Shown here: positions 9,301 through 18,493 of the stretch, in pieces
Numbering within the stretch: position 1 is the stretch's first letter
How the letters are laid out: the number at the start of each line of letters is the position of its first letter
DNA from: Tritrichomonas foetus
Lineage: Eukaryota > Parabasalia > Tritrichomonadida > Tritrichomonadidae
Reading direction: 5' to 3'
Length of the DNA stretch: 64,000 bases
Assembly: GCA_001839685.1 (NCBI GenBank)
Contig: MLAK01000838.1
Coordinates: 1 to 64,000 of the forward strand
Translations under genes and position numbers: made by a program
Notes under the pieces: model-generated
The model's input: the letters and a program-made list of their open reading frames with translations, nothing else
The model's database searches: none
Told to the model about the DNA's origin: nothing

Positions 9301-10174
9301 TTTTTTTAAAGTGAGGTGATCTGAAAAATTATATGATCACACTCAGTCAATCTTTAAGATGGGTTGACGGTTTTATTTTTCGAATTTGATGTGATAATCC
9401 TACTTTTCCAAAGTTAAAACGATGAAACAAAATGACAAGTAAACTTTTTGATTAGAGATATTGAAACATAATATTAGAATTGGATCACAAATTCAATAAT
9501 AAAACAAAAGAAACTCCCTTTCTACTGAAATTCCACTAATGATATGAAAATATGATTGAAAAAATTCTAAACGCACTGAAATTGAATACCAAATTTTTTG
9601 TGTCTTTATTCGATTTTCTTGATCGTATTTGGATTTATTTAGCACATAATCATAAAACATTAAACCGTTTGATACAAAAGAAATTATTAACTTGAATTTC
9701 TGTACAAAATTTGATGTTTGTTCAAACAAACTTAGTCAATGTGCACTTTTTGATTATATGAGAAAGTAATCAAGCTTGAAGATCAATTAATTTAGATAAA
9801 TAACATTACTTTGATACTTTCATAGGCTCACTAGTATTTAGATGCGCTTTTATCTGGGGATATATTGTGAGACAAAGCTGATTCCTAAAGAAGCGCAACA
9901 ATCACCAAACTGAAATGTTATATGAAAATATGGTTTTCTTCGAAATGATATTTCGAGTCCAATTCCATTATATTACATTTCAAAATTGTCTAAATAATAT
10001 TTAAAACATAAATAATCAAATATTTTTAGTATCTAAAAATCTGTTCGGAAGATATTACCGGAAATATGATCGGTCATTTTTTCAAAGAATATAAACTTTT
10101 TCAAAATCTGTAAACTTTTTCTTAGATCGATTAAATGCTGTTTTCAAAGATATAAAATTTTCAGTTATTGACGA
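9301..10174. other. Intergenic region with repeated ACTTTTTGATTA and AACTTTTTC motifs
   Basis: No credible gene. The 12-mer ACTTTTTGATTA occurs at 9443 and 9745. Two AAACTTTTTC elements lie about 65-85 bp before the LMBRD2-like start. A foldable segment at 9827-9871 is described under findings. Confidence 0.5.
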
Positions 10175-11815
10175 ATGACATATGAACTCTTTGTAACTGT
10201 TCTTATTTGCGTTGCTGTTTCTATTTTCGTCACAATGTTTTTCAGACATTATGGTGTATTTCGATTTCCACCCGCCTCGGTATTAATTTTATTAATCAAC
10301 GCATGCATCCCTTTCATCATGGTTATCGGCCTTCTTCCCTACGACGTCTCTCTTTCGCTTTTTGGATCGCTTCCGACATACAGACATTCGCTTTTGGTCG
10401 CATTTCAAGTTTTTTATTGGGTATCGAATATTATGTCTTTCGTTATCGCTCCAGTGACCGTTTATGCGCTCAGCTACAGTAGAACAATTTCCCGGAAGCA
10501 CAGAATATTTATGGCAATATATGACAATATAATATTTTATGTTATCGTTTTAGCAATGGTGATAATTGGACTCATTATACTGATGGCAAATGGCACTTTA
10601 ACCCTCTCTTCCATCCCATCTTTAATTGTAGCACTTACAAATATGTATGGGCTTTTGATATTCTGCTTTTTGATGGGGTATGGTCTTGTCAAATATCCCG
10701 AAAATTTGTGGAAAATGTCAGAGCCAAAGCCACGCTACTTTTACTATCTAAAACGAATTGCACATGAAAATCATGTTTTAAAACGTGCTGTTTCAAATGG
10801 AAGACGCGTTTTAGAGCTTTGTTTTAAAACTCGTGAGTTTACAGTTGGTGAAGTACATGAATTATATAATGTTCAAGGAATCCCGCGTGAAGCAGAGCTC
10901 ACTCGCCTCACTTACGAATTACCGAATAACTTCGAAGAAGATTTCCATCACAAAGATGTTGATAGAATGCAACAAATTAATTGGGAAGTGGCAACTATTC
11001 AAAATATGGAAGATTTCTTTATTTTAATGGATCAAGTTTCTGAATCTATCACACAAGCTAATAAATATATTGTTTATTCGGGTGAACAAGCCTCGAAAGC
11101 TTTACATGAAATGTGCGATTTAAGAGATGGTTCATTTCGAGCAAAGTCGAAAATCATTCTATTAAAAATTTCAGCAGTTTTGACAGCAATTATGTCTGTG
11201 ATAGTATTATGGGGAGAATTGGTTCGAATGTTTCTTCCTGATATTTCTGTTTTCCATCAACTTTCTCACCTTAAAATATCGCCTGCGATTAGTATTCTTT
11301 TTATTACTACTCCCATTTTAATGTTTCAGACATATATTGGATCATGGAGCTTGACACATGTTCGAATCGGTTCATTTTTTAGATTCATTGAAGGCGCAAC
11401 AAATGTCAGAACTTTATATTATTGGACTTCAGTTATTTCTAAATTATTACCAACAATTGGTTATCATTATTTAACTCAAATCGAAGCAACACAAAGTCAA
11501 TTTGTTGAAGTTATGGGTGTCATGGATAAAATTCCATTTCTAGGACGTGAATTGGTGACTTACTCACCAATTGTTTTGTTTTTCATAATTGCTTGTGTGG
11601 TTTTGAATGTATGGGATAAAATATTGATTTTTGTTGGACTGAAAAAGCTTACTTTTAATGATAAAGAATTTAATGAGGCAGATATGTTGAAAGGAGAAGA
11701 TTTATTAAGAAATATTGATCCTGATGTTGATAGAATTCTTATGGAAGATACAAATCTTTGTGTGAAGCCATTTAGTCAAGAAACTATTCTTGATCCACTA
11801 ACCTTCAAAATATAA
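10175..11815 (+). CDS. LMBR1-family membrane protein (LMBRD2-like)
   Basis: A 546-residue polytopic membrane protein with about nine membrane segments: four or five in residues 1-190, then a long cytosolic region (about 190-320), then four more to residue 490 and a polar tail. The LMBR1 hallmarks are LPYDVSLSLFG after TM2, VFYWVSNIMSFVIAPV, and LMGYGLVKYPENLWK before the cytosolic loop. LMBRD2 proteins of animals act near G-protein-coupled receptor signalling; other relatives are cobalamin transport (LMBD1) or lipocalin receptors, so function is uncertain. The start ATG follows two AACTTTTTC elements. The stop reads TAAA. Confidence 0.85.
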   Translation: MTYELFVTVLICVAVSIFVTMFFRHYGVFRFPPASVLILLINACIPFIMVIGLLPYDVSLSLFGSLPTYRHSLLVAFQVFYWVSNIMSFVIAPVTVYALSYSRTISRKHRIFMAIYDNIIFYVIVLAMVIIGLIILMANGTLTLSSIPSLIVALTNMYGLLIFCFLMGYGLVKYPENLWKMSEPKPRYFYYLKRIAHENHVLKRAVSNGRRVLELCFKTREFTVGEVHELYNVQGIPREAELTRLTYELPNNFEEDFHHKDVDRMQQINWEVATIQNMEDFFILMDQVSESITQANKYIVYSGEQASKALHEMCDLRDGSFRAKSKIILLKISAVLTAIMSVIVLWGELVRMFLPDISVFHQLSHLKISPAISILFITTPILMFQTYIGSWSLTHVRIGSFFRFIEGATNVRTLYYWTSVISKLLPTIGYHYLTQIEATQSQFVEVMGVMDKIPFLGRELVTYSPIVLFFIIACVVLNVWDKILIFVGLKKLTFNDKEFNEADMLKGEDLLRNIDPDVDRILMEDTNLCVKPFSQETILDPLTFKI

Positions 11816-12420
11816 ATCATTTGTTTGTTTGTAATATTAAATAAAATATCATGGTTTTCTCTAATTTATTTCTTAAATAATTATTTCTTGAGATTAATTT
11901 CACAGTCGATAATTAATTTGAGTTATCATCAAAAGGATACCAAATAGTATACTCATTCAAAATAAAAAAGTAATGATTATGGCATTTCACAGCTATATAT
12001 GAATGATTGAGTATCTTGGCGATGATTAGCATAAATTTTCATGTATTTTTGAGCAAGTTTTTTTTTGATAAAATGGTATTCTCTCTTGATAACATAAACT
12101 TGTCATAGAAAAAAGAAGCACAGTTTATTTTGTTTGGATATTTTGTTCAGCAGACTAAAAAATGTCCACATGATTTATAAAAAAAAAAACGAAACAAGTT
12201 GAAACGATCAATGATGCAAATATTGGAAATGAATTCATAAAGATACAAACCAACTTGAGTTTTCCAGGATTTAAAGATGAATAGATCTAAAAATATTTGA
12301 AATGTGGGATATTCCATGATGTATTGAACAACAATTAAAGATAATGTTCAGACTTAATAAATACAAGCCCAAGGGCTCTGATGGGAAGTTCAATAAAAAT
12401 GAATGAAAACAGTCTAAAAA
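11816..12420. other. Intergenic region, nothing recognised
   Basis: AT-rich sequence between the LMBR1-family gene and the tRNA. I see no coding frame with protein-like composition and no repeat. Confidence 0.6.
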
Positions 12421-12430
12421 AAGAAAAAAA
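12421..12430 (-). terminator. RNA polymerase III T-run terminator of the tRNA
   Basis: On the minus strand this reads seven Ts, C, then TT, about 10 bases after the tRNA 3' end, as expected for Pol III termination. Confidence 0.7.
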
Positions 12431-12439
12431 TGAGCTGAC

Positions 12440-12513
12440 AGCCTCCGGCGGGACTCGAACCCGCAACCCCAAGATTAAGAGTCTTATGCTCTAGCCGGTT
12501 GAGCTACGAAGGC
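12440..12513 (-). tRNA. tRNA-Lys (anticodon CUU)
   Basis: The minus strand folds into a full cloverleaf without an intron. The acceptor stem GCCTTCG/CGGAGGC has seven pairs with one G-U wobble. U8 and A9 follow, then D stem GCTC/GAGC. The anticodon loop is CTCTTAA with CTT at 12477-12479. The T arm is GCGGG-TTCGAGT-CCCGC. Both internal promoters are present (A box TAGCTCAACCGG, B box GGTTCGAGTCC). The base at the discriminator position would be U, which is unusual for tRNA-Lys. No CCA is encoded, as normal in eukaryotes. Confidence 0.95.
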
Positions 12514-12553
12514 TTCGGTTCCCTCAAATTTTCCAAAAAATTAAATTAATACA

Positions 12554-12889
12554 TCATTTTCTATCTATCATTGCGATATTGCCAAAATATTTATTTATCA
12601 CTTGATATTTCTTATTGAATAAAAAAATACCTTTCGTCAATTTTGACGATTTTCCTTCTTTTCCATACCTATTTTGACATATTGAGGAAAGCCATCCACT
12701 AAATTGGATCAATTTCATGAATGATTTGAACAACATGTGAAACAATTTCTGATTAACCATTTTGCTCATATTAAAAACCCTATCTCGCATCATTTTTCCA
12801 TTTTCAAAATTGATATCAATGAAAAGTTGACCAATCAAAGGGATTCGATTTTCGTATTGGTAGATAGTTTTATTTACCTTCCAAGTGAA
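12554..12889 (-). pseudogene. Possible decayed gene fragment, unrecognised
   Basis: About 111 codons are open from stop to stop on the minus strand with no ATG near the start. The translation has protein-like composition (for example YENRIPLIGQLFIDINFENG) rather than the Asn/Ile/Lys noise of AT-rich spacer. Further upstream, other frames give short protein-like pieces, consistent with frameshifts. No family is recognised. Confidence 0.3.
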
Positions 12890-15265
12890 TTAATCATATG
12901 ATGACTTCTAAATCACGCTTGAAGCTAATAGGCAACAATCTTTTGTTCTAAACACAAAAGATAACAAAGAAGCTGATGAAAAAAGCTAATCTAATCAGTC
13001 ATGGAAATTCTCCTCCACAAACTCAAGATGCTGGATCTTTCATTCCCTGCGATCATATTTGTTACCTCTAAAAAAGTATCAAAAATCTTTCGATGACGAG
13101 AAATCATTTGGAATTGAAGACACTACAACTATATTATCTCATATTGATTGATGGCCGTCTATCGAATTTCTATAAGTTAAAAAACAGTTTCAATAAACGA
13201 AATGAAAACTCATATTATCATTACCCCATCTGAAATATTTCCTTTTTTATAATAAAACAACTAATCTTTTGTGAAATGACCAATATTTCTAAATCGTTCG
13301 ACAAAAATTGTTTGTTATTTTCATAAAACAAAATTCCTTTTATTTTTTGTGGTACTATTCGAAAGAATTCTTAAGATCACGTGATGACATGAATTATTAT
13401 CAATCATACTTTCATGCATATTTAAGAACGAATTCCTTTGTTTTTACTCCATGAAAGAGTCAAATAGTTAAACATCTTTCATGATTCATTTCCCAAAATT
13501 AGTATTGACAATTCAAGATATAATTTAACAAATGTCAAAGCTAAAATCTACTAAATTCTAATTAGTACAATATCTAGAAAGAATAATCTATTCAAATGAG
13601 GCATTTTTTGAAGTCTTTTATAATAGCTTTAATAAAGAAAAGTAAATTCTACTTGATAAAAGGATTTATATTTTAGATCTTTAAAATTCTCTTCTATATT
13701 GTCCATTAGGCATTACAACAAGATCACGTCATTCTATCAAGATTAGAAATCAATTTCTTCATAATATTTAAACACCTTCTTGTCCTTTATTCAAATTTTT
13801 ATTTCATCAATCTTCAGGACATTAACAAGCGGTATTTCTCTTTATTTTGCCTCCTAATAAATAAAATTTCCACTTGACACTAATCCTCAGCCAAAACATT
13901 CTATTTTCGAATTCAATCAATAAAGGAAAATGTTATTGAATATACTAAACATCTAAATATGTTTAGTATATTAATATTTTCGATATCTTCATACCTTTTA
14001 CCATCAAATCAAATATTATTTGTTAGGAATTTTTTCACTATATATATAGTAATGTAAACTTCTTCAGCACATTGTTTCATCAGAAATAAGTAAAACCACT
14101 TTCCTATTCTATTTTGTCTTAAAATTATTACACACAATCACTTTGGAGAAGATGCCTCATCATGGAATAAATTTTCCCTTTAAAAATATCGATTGTCTTT
14201 AAAAAAATAGTATTTGTATTATTCGATGACGATGTTAATATTGTAACCTATGAACTTCTTGAGAGTTGTCCATATAGTTAAAAAATTACGACAACAGAAA
14301 TATAGTACTACTATATTACGGATTTTCGATTGACTTTAATACCAGAGATTATCGAGACTCTTTCTTCTCTATTGTAAGTGGATTATACACAACTAATTCC
14401 AACAATGAAGATGATATTTAACAGTCAAACTCCAAATATTTTCCTGTTTATAATGGAAATCAAGACATAAACAAATATATGTGAATTTTTTCTACGATTC
14501 CTTTGATTACATACAACAAATGATAAAATAACAATGAATAAATGCTCAACTTTGATTGACACACATGAAGTACAAAAGAATTTTTCTCTGTATTTTTTGA
14601 ACCAACTCTCGAGATCAAACTCTGATGATGGAAAAGACAAGGATAATATCAATATTTGAATTTCATTTTAGATATTGCAGATTTTACCAGAAATTTAAAA
14701 TTCTATTTACTTCTAAATTATTTAGCTGACAAATTAAATGGACGACTCATAATTTGATCTCAACCAATGGCTAATTTGAATGATTTAATCATTAACAAAA
14801 CTCCAGGAAAAGATTCTCACTCAGGAGTTCCTCCCATGTGAAGTTCCTGACATTTATTAAAGATTTTGTTTAAATTCATGAACCTTTAAGTGATATGTAC
14901 ATAAGTGCAACTATTTAGAACTTTACATGAATGAGTTACACCAAGTGATGAATGGAATGTAAAATAGTTGAGCTAGAAAGTCAATTTATTTCGAATGCAT
15001 TTAATATTTATGAAATGAAACTTGACTAATTTCATTAAAATAGACTATTTATTTGATTTTGATTGGAAAATAGCTCATTGACATTCATTAACAAATGTCA
15101 TTCTTCTATTTCCTCATTCAACACACATAAATAGGAATTATTTGATAAAATAGCTTTTTTCCCAAAGACAAACTTATACAGCGAGAGATACATGCAAAAG
15201 AATATTAAGGAGATAAATAAGTTTATTGCGAAATGTAATATATTATGAAATAACATGTGAAGAAG
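12890..15265. other. Gene-poor AT-rich stretch
   Basis: About 2.4 kb without a supported gene. A 75-codon minus-strand frame at 14425-14652 has some protein-like sequence (SSEFDLESWFKKYREKFF) but no ATG start, and may be another relic. No RNA gene or terminal repeat is seen. Confidence 0.5.
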
Positions 15266-16680
15266 AAAAATATCAAAAGAGAAGAAGAAGGAAGTAGAAT
15301 AAGAAAAGGAATTGTTTTTTAATAATCAACATCAATTGAATAAAAATCATTTTCACAAACATAATCTTGAAAATATGGAAAATATGGAAACTCTGGAAAA
15401 TATTGATCAAAATCTTGTTCTTGTTCTTGTTCAAATATTCCAATCATATCATCAAAATAAAATGGTTCATCAAGATTTTCTGTGGATGAAAAAATTGATT
15501 GATTTTCTTTTCCTTTTTCGGATTCTTCTCCTTTTTCTTCTTTATCTTTTTCTTCTTCGTCGTCATGATGATTATCAGATTGATGATATGTATGATCATT
15601 AAAAAAGAATTGATTACAAAATGAAAGAGTGAAATATTGGTTTTGTTTGGATTTTTCGAATTCTGTTGTTGCTGTTGTTGCAATTGTTGCATGTTCCTGT
15701 TCCTGTTGTTGCTGATATTGCTGTTGATGATGCTGATGATGTTGATGTGTTTCTTCTGGTGATGAAAGTGTTGATGATAAAGGTGATGAAAGTTTTGATG
15801 AATCTGTTGATGAATTGATGGAATTTATGGAATTTTTAGAATTTATGGAATTTAATAAATTAGTAGAATGTGTTAAAACAACAGAATTTTGTGGGTTGTT
15901 TGAATTAAACTTTTGAATCGAGCGTGAAAGTGAAATAAATCGATTTCGAATGTTATATGAAGTACGACCTTTAAAGAAACGTTCAAGTGTTTTCCATTGT
16001 GAACCAAATTCACGATGTTTCGAAAGAAGAAGTTCATCTTCTTCTCGTGTCCATTTCGATTTTGTAACACCTGAACTAAGGAAAAGTTGCCATCGTTCAC
16101 GACATTGACGAACACTTCGGTTTGGCATTTGTGAAGCAACAAAGTACCAGTTGTTTTCGCCATATGTATGAACAAGAGAACGAAGTGTTTCATCTTCTTC
16201 ATGTGAAAAAGGAATACGACTACGTTGACGTGTGATTGAAACTTTGTTTTGTTGAATGTTGTTGTTGTTGAAATTAATTCTGTTGTTTGTATTGATTGAA
16301 CTTATTTGATTGATTGCATTGATTGAGAACATGATGAATTGTTCTATCTGGAGCGATGAATGAAAATGAAATGAACATGAATCAGAATAAAAAATATTGA
16401 AAGTAGAAATTGATGGGACATATAGAAAATTGGGAGCAAATAAAATTGAGAAAACCAATTCGGTAGTTTATTATTAATTGATAATATATTGAGAAAGTAA
16501 AGAAACCCCCACAAATAGTTAGTCTATCATAGAAAAAATATATCAGATATAAACTTTTTCCGTATCAACCGATTTTGTTTGATCATCAAGATTCACAGCT
16601 CAGAAAAGTAGTCTAATTGAGAAAGAGACCAATCATTTGAGAGGAATTGTGAAGACACTCAAATAATTTTCTGAGTTCTT
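15266..16680. repeat. Left arm of 1.4-kb inverted repeat
   Basis: This arm is the reverse complement of 16785-18199 (mirror sum 33465). From 15316 to 16680 I found no mismatch in the stretches compared, including the spacer-side untranslated DNA. Between 15266 and 15315 similarity falls to roughly 85 percent and then disappears. Confidence 0.9.
15319..16332 (-). CDS. R2R3 Myb-like DNA-binding protein, copy 1
   Basis: A 337-residue protein with two tandem Myb repeats at about 37-86 and 90-136. R2 has F42, W62 and W81 as its aromatic triad (first Trp replaced by Phe); R3 has W94, W113 and F132. The N-terminus is Asn-rich. After residue 140 the protein is Ser/Asn-rich, then His/Gln-rich, then acidic Glu/Lys, ending with an Asp/Glu/Phe/Tyr tail that could be an activation domain. 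The frame extends back to 16458, but those 42 residues look like untranslated DNA, and the ATG at 16332 begins an Asn-rich leader. In trichomonads, Myb proteins of this type bind promoter elements. It is divergent from an identical copy across a shared centre. Confidence 0.85.
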   Translation of the reverse strand: MFSINAINQISSINTNNRINFNNNNIQQNKVSITRQRSRIPFSHEEDETLRSLVHTYGENNWYFVASQMPNRSVRQCRERWQLFLSSGVTKSKWTREEDELLLSKHREFGSQWKTLERFFKGRTSYNIRNRFISLSRSIQKFNSNNPQNSVVLTHSTNLLNSINSKNSINSINSSTDSSKLSSPLSSTLSSPEETHQHHQHHQQQYQQQQEQEHATIATTATTEFEKSKQNQYFTLSFCNQFFFNDHTYHQSDNHHDDEEEKDKEEKGEESEKGKENQSIFSSTENLDEPFYFDDMIGIFEQEQEQDFDQYFPEFPYFPYFQDYVCENDFYSIDVDY

Positions 16681-16784
16681 TGTCATAATCAAAAGTTTTA
16701 CATATATATTGAAAAAGTTTATTCTAATGATGAAACTTTTTAAGAAGAAAAATTTCCTCATTAAACAACTTTTTGATTATGAGT
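16681..16784. promoter_or_regulatory. Palindrome centre and probable shared bidirectional promoter
   Basis: About 100 bp of non-palindromic or weakly palindromic spacer separates the arms. After a two-base mismatch a short block TCATAATCAAAA still pairs, then the arms diverge. The centre contains GAAAAAGTTT and AACTTTTT elements in both orientations, like those near many other starts in this window. With the 350 bp of arm on either side it is the only space available to drive both Myb genes. Confidence 0.5.
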
Positions 16785-18199
16785 AAGAACTCAGAAAATT
16801 ATTTGAGTGTCTTCACAATTCCTCTCAAATGATTGGTCTCTTTCTCAATTAGACTACTTTTCTGAGCTGTGAATCTTGATGATCAAACAAAATCGGTTGA
16901 TACGGAAAAAGTTTATATCTGATATATTTTTTCTATGATAGACTAACTATTTGTGGGGGTTTCTTTACTTTCTCAATATATTATCAATTAATAATAAACT
17001 ACCGAATTGGTTTTCTCAATTTTATTTGCTCCCAATTTTCTATATGTCCCATCAATTTCTACTTTCAATATTTTTTATTCTGATTCATGTTCATTTCATT
17101 TTCATTCATCGCTCCAGATAGAACAATTCATCATGTTCTCAATCAATGCAATCAATCAAATAAGTTCAATCAATACAAACAACAGAATTAATTTCAACAA
17201 CAACAACATTCAACAAAACAAAGTTTCAATCACACGTCAACGTAGTCGTATTCCTTTTTCACATGAAGAAGATGAAACACTTCGTTCTCTTGTTCATACA
17301 TATGGCGAAAACAACTGGTACTTTGTTGCTTCACAAATGCCAAACCGAAGTGTTCGTCAATGTCGTGAACGATGGCAACTTTTCCTTAGTTCAGGTGTTA
17401 CAAAATCGAAATGGACACGAGAAGAAGATGAACTTCTTCTTTCGAAACATCGTGAATTTGGTTCACAATGGAAAACACTTGAACGTTTCTTTAAAGGTCG
17501 TACTTCATATAACATTCGAAATCGATTTATTTCACTTTCACGCTCGATTCAAAAGTTTAATTCAAACAACCCACAAAATTCTGTTGTTTTAACACATTCT
17601 ACTAATTTATTAAATTCCATAAATTCTAAAAATTCCATAAATTCCATCAATTCATCAACAGATTCATCAAAACTTTCATCACCTTTATCATCAACACTTT
17701 CATCACCAGAAGAAACACATCAACATCATCAGCATCATCAACAGCAATATCAGCAACAACAGGAACAGGAACATGCAACAATTGCAACAACAGCAACAAC
17801 AGAATTCGAAAAATCCAAACAAAACCAATATTTCACTCTTTCATTTTGTAATCAATTCTTTTTTAATGATCATACATATCATCAATCTGATAATCATCAT
17901 GACGACGAAGAAGAAAAAGATAAAGAAGAAAAAGGAGAAGAATCCGAAAAAGGAAAAGAAAATCAATCAATTTTTTCATCCACAGAAAATCTTGATGAAC
18001 CATTTTATTTTGATGATATGATTGGAATATTTGAACAAGAACAAGAACAAGATTTTGATCAATATTTTCCAGAGTTTCCATATTTTCCATATTTTCAAGA
18101 TTATGTTTGTGAAAATGATTTTTATTCAATTGATGTTGATTATTAAAAAACAATTTTTTTTCTTTATCTACTTCCTTCTTTTTCTTCTCTTTTGATATT
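16785..18199. repeat. Right arm of 1.4-kb inverted repeat
   Basis: Reverse complement of 15266-16680; see that entry. The outer 50 bp past the Myb stop codon are diverged in the same place, so the homogenised part ends near the 3' end of the coding region. Confidence 0.9.
17133..18146 (+). CDS. R2R3 Myb-like DNA-binding protein, copy 2
   Basis: The encoded 337 residues are identical to the minus-strand copy, including low-complexity Gln/His and Glu/Lys tracts that normally drift fast. Domains are therefore the same: two Myb repeats at about 37-86 and 90-136, then Ser/Asn, His/Gln and acidic regions. The ATG at 17133 was chosen by the same reasoning. A TCATTTT pyrimidine-rich segment about 35 bp upstream resembles the trichomonad initiator (TCA-Y-W). 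The stop is followed by AAAAAA. Identical alternative frames within both copies confirm that the DNA, not only the protein, is identical. Confidence 0.85.
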   Translation: MFSINAINQISSINTNNRINFNNNNIQQNKVSITRQRSRIPFSHEEDETLRSLVHTYGENNWYFVASQMPNRSVRQCRERWQLFLSSGVTKSKWTREEDELLLSKHREFGSQWKTLERFFKGRTSYNIRNRFISLSRSIQKFNSNNPQNSVVLTHSTNLLNSINSKNSINSINSSTDSSKLSSPLSSTLSSPEETHQHHQHHQQQYQQQQEQEHATIATTATTEFEKSKQNQYFTLSFCNQFFFNDHTYHQSDNHHDDEEEKDKEEKGEESEKGKENQSIFSSTENLDEPFYFDDMIGIFEQEQEQDFDQYFPEFPYFPYFQDYVCENDFYSIDVDY

Positions 18200-18493
18200 C
18201 TTAATTCTTTCTTTCTACATTAAAATTTCTCTCCAAATTTGTTTTACCTTAGATTCGAGGGGAATTTCAGTCACCATATTTTCTCCATGTAAAACAAGCA
18301 AAGGTGCTATTAATGTTTGTAAATTGTTTTCGGCTCAAGAACATGCTTAAAAAAATTTCCCTTTCCAAAGTGACTCCTTTCTTTAATTAGAGAAAAGAAA
18401 ATAATAATACTCATTATCAACAACAACAACAAAAAAAAAAAAAAATAAAAAAAAACCCGCATAGTCTATTTTTATGACATGAACCATAAGAAT
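18200..18493. other. Spacer between Myb copy 2 and the kinase gene
   Basis: A short A-rich and CAA-rich stretch near 18415-18460; no gene. Confidence 0.5.

Noticed and set aside
15312..15602. Plus-strand 96-codon frame (and its mirror at 17863-18153)
   Set aside because: It lies antisense to the acidic end of the Myb gene and has the composition expected of its complement.
17007..17132. N-terminal extension of the Myb proteins to an upstream ATG
   Set aside because: The 42 extra residues are Phe/Ser/Ile-rich with no conservation signal, and an initiator-like TCATTTT lies within this DNA, suggesting it is upstream of or in the untranslated leader.
15266..18199. Inverted repeat as a transposon with terminal inverted repeats
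   Set aside because: No transposase is encoded, the repeats contain the genes themselves, no target-site duplication is evident, and the outer ends fade gradually rather than ending sharply.
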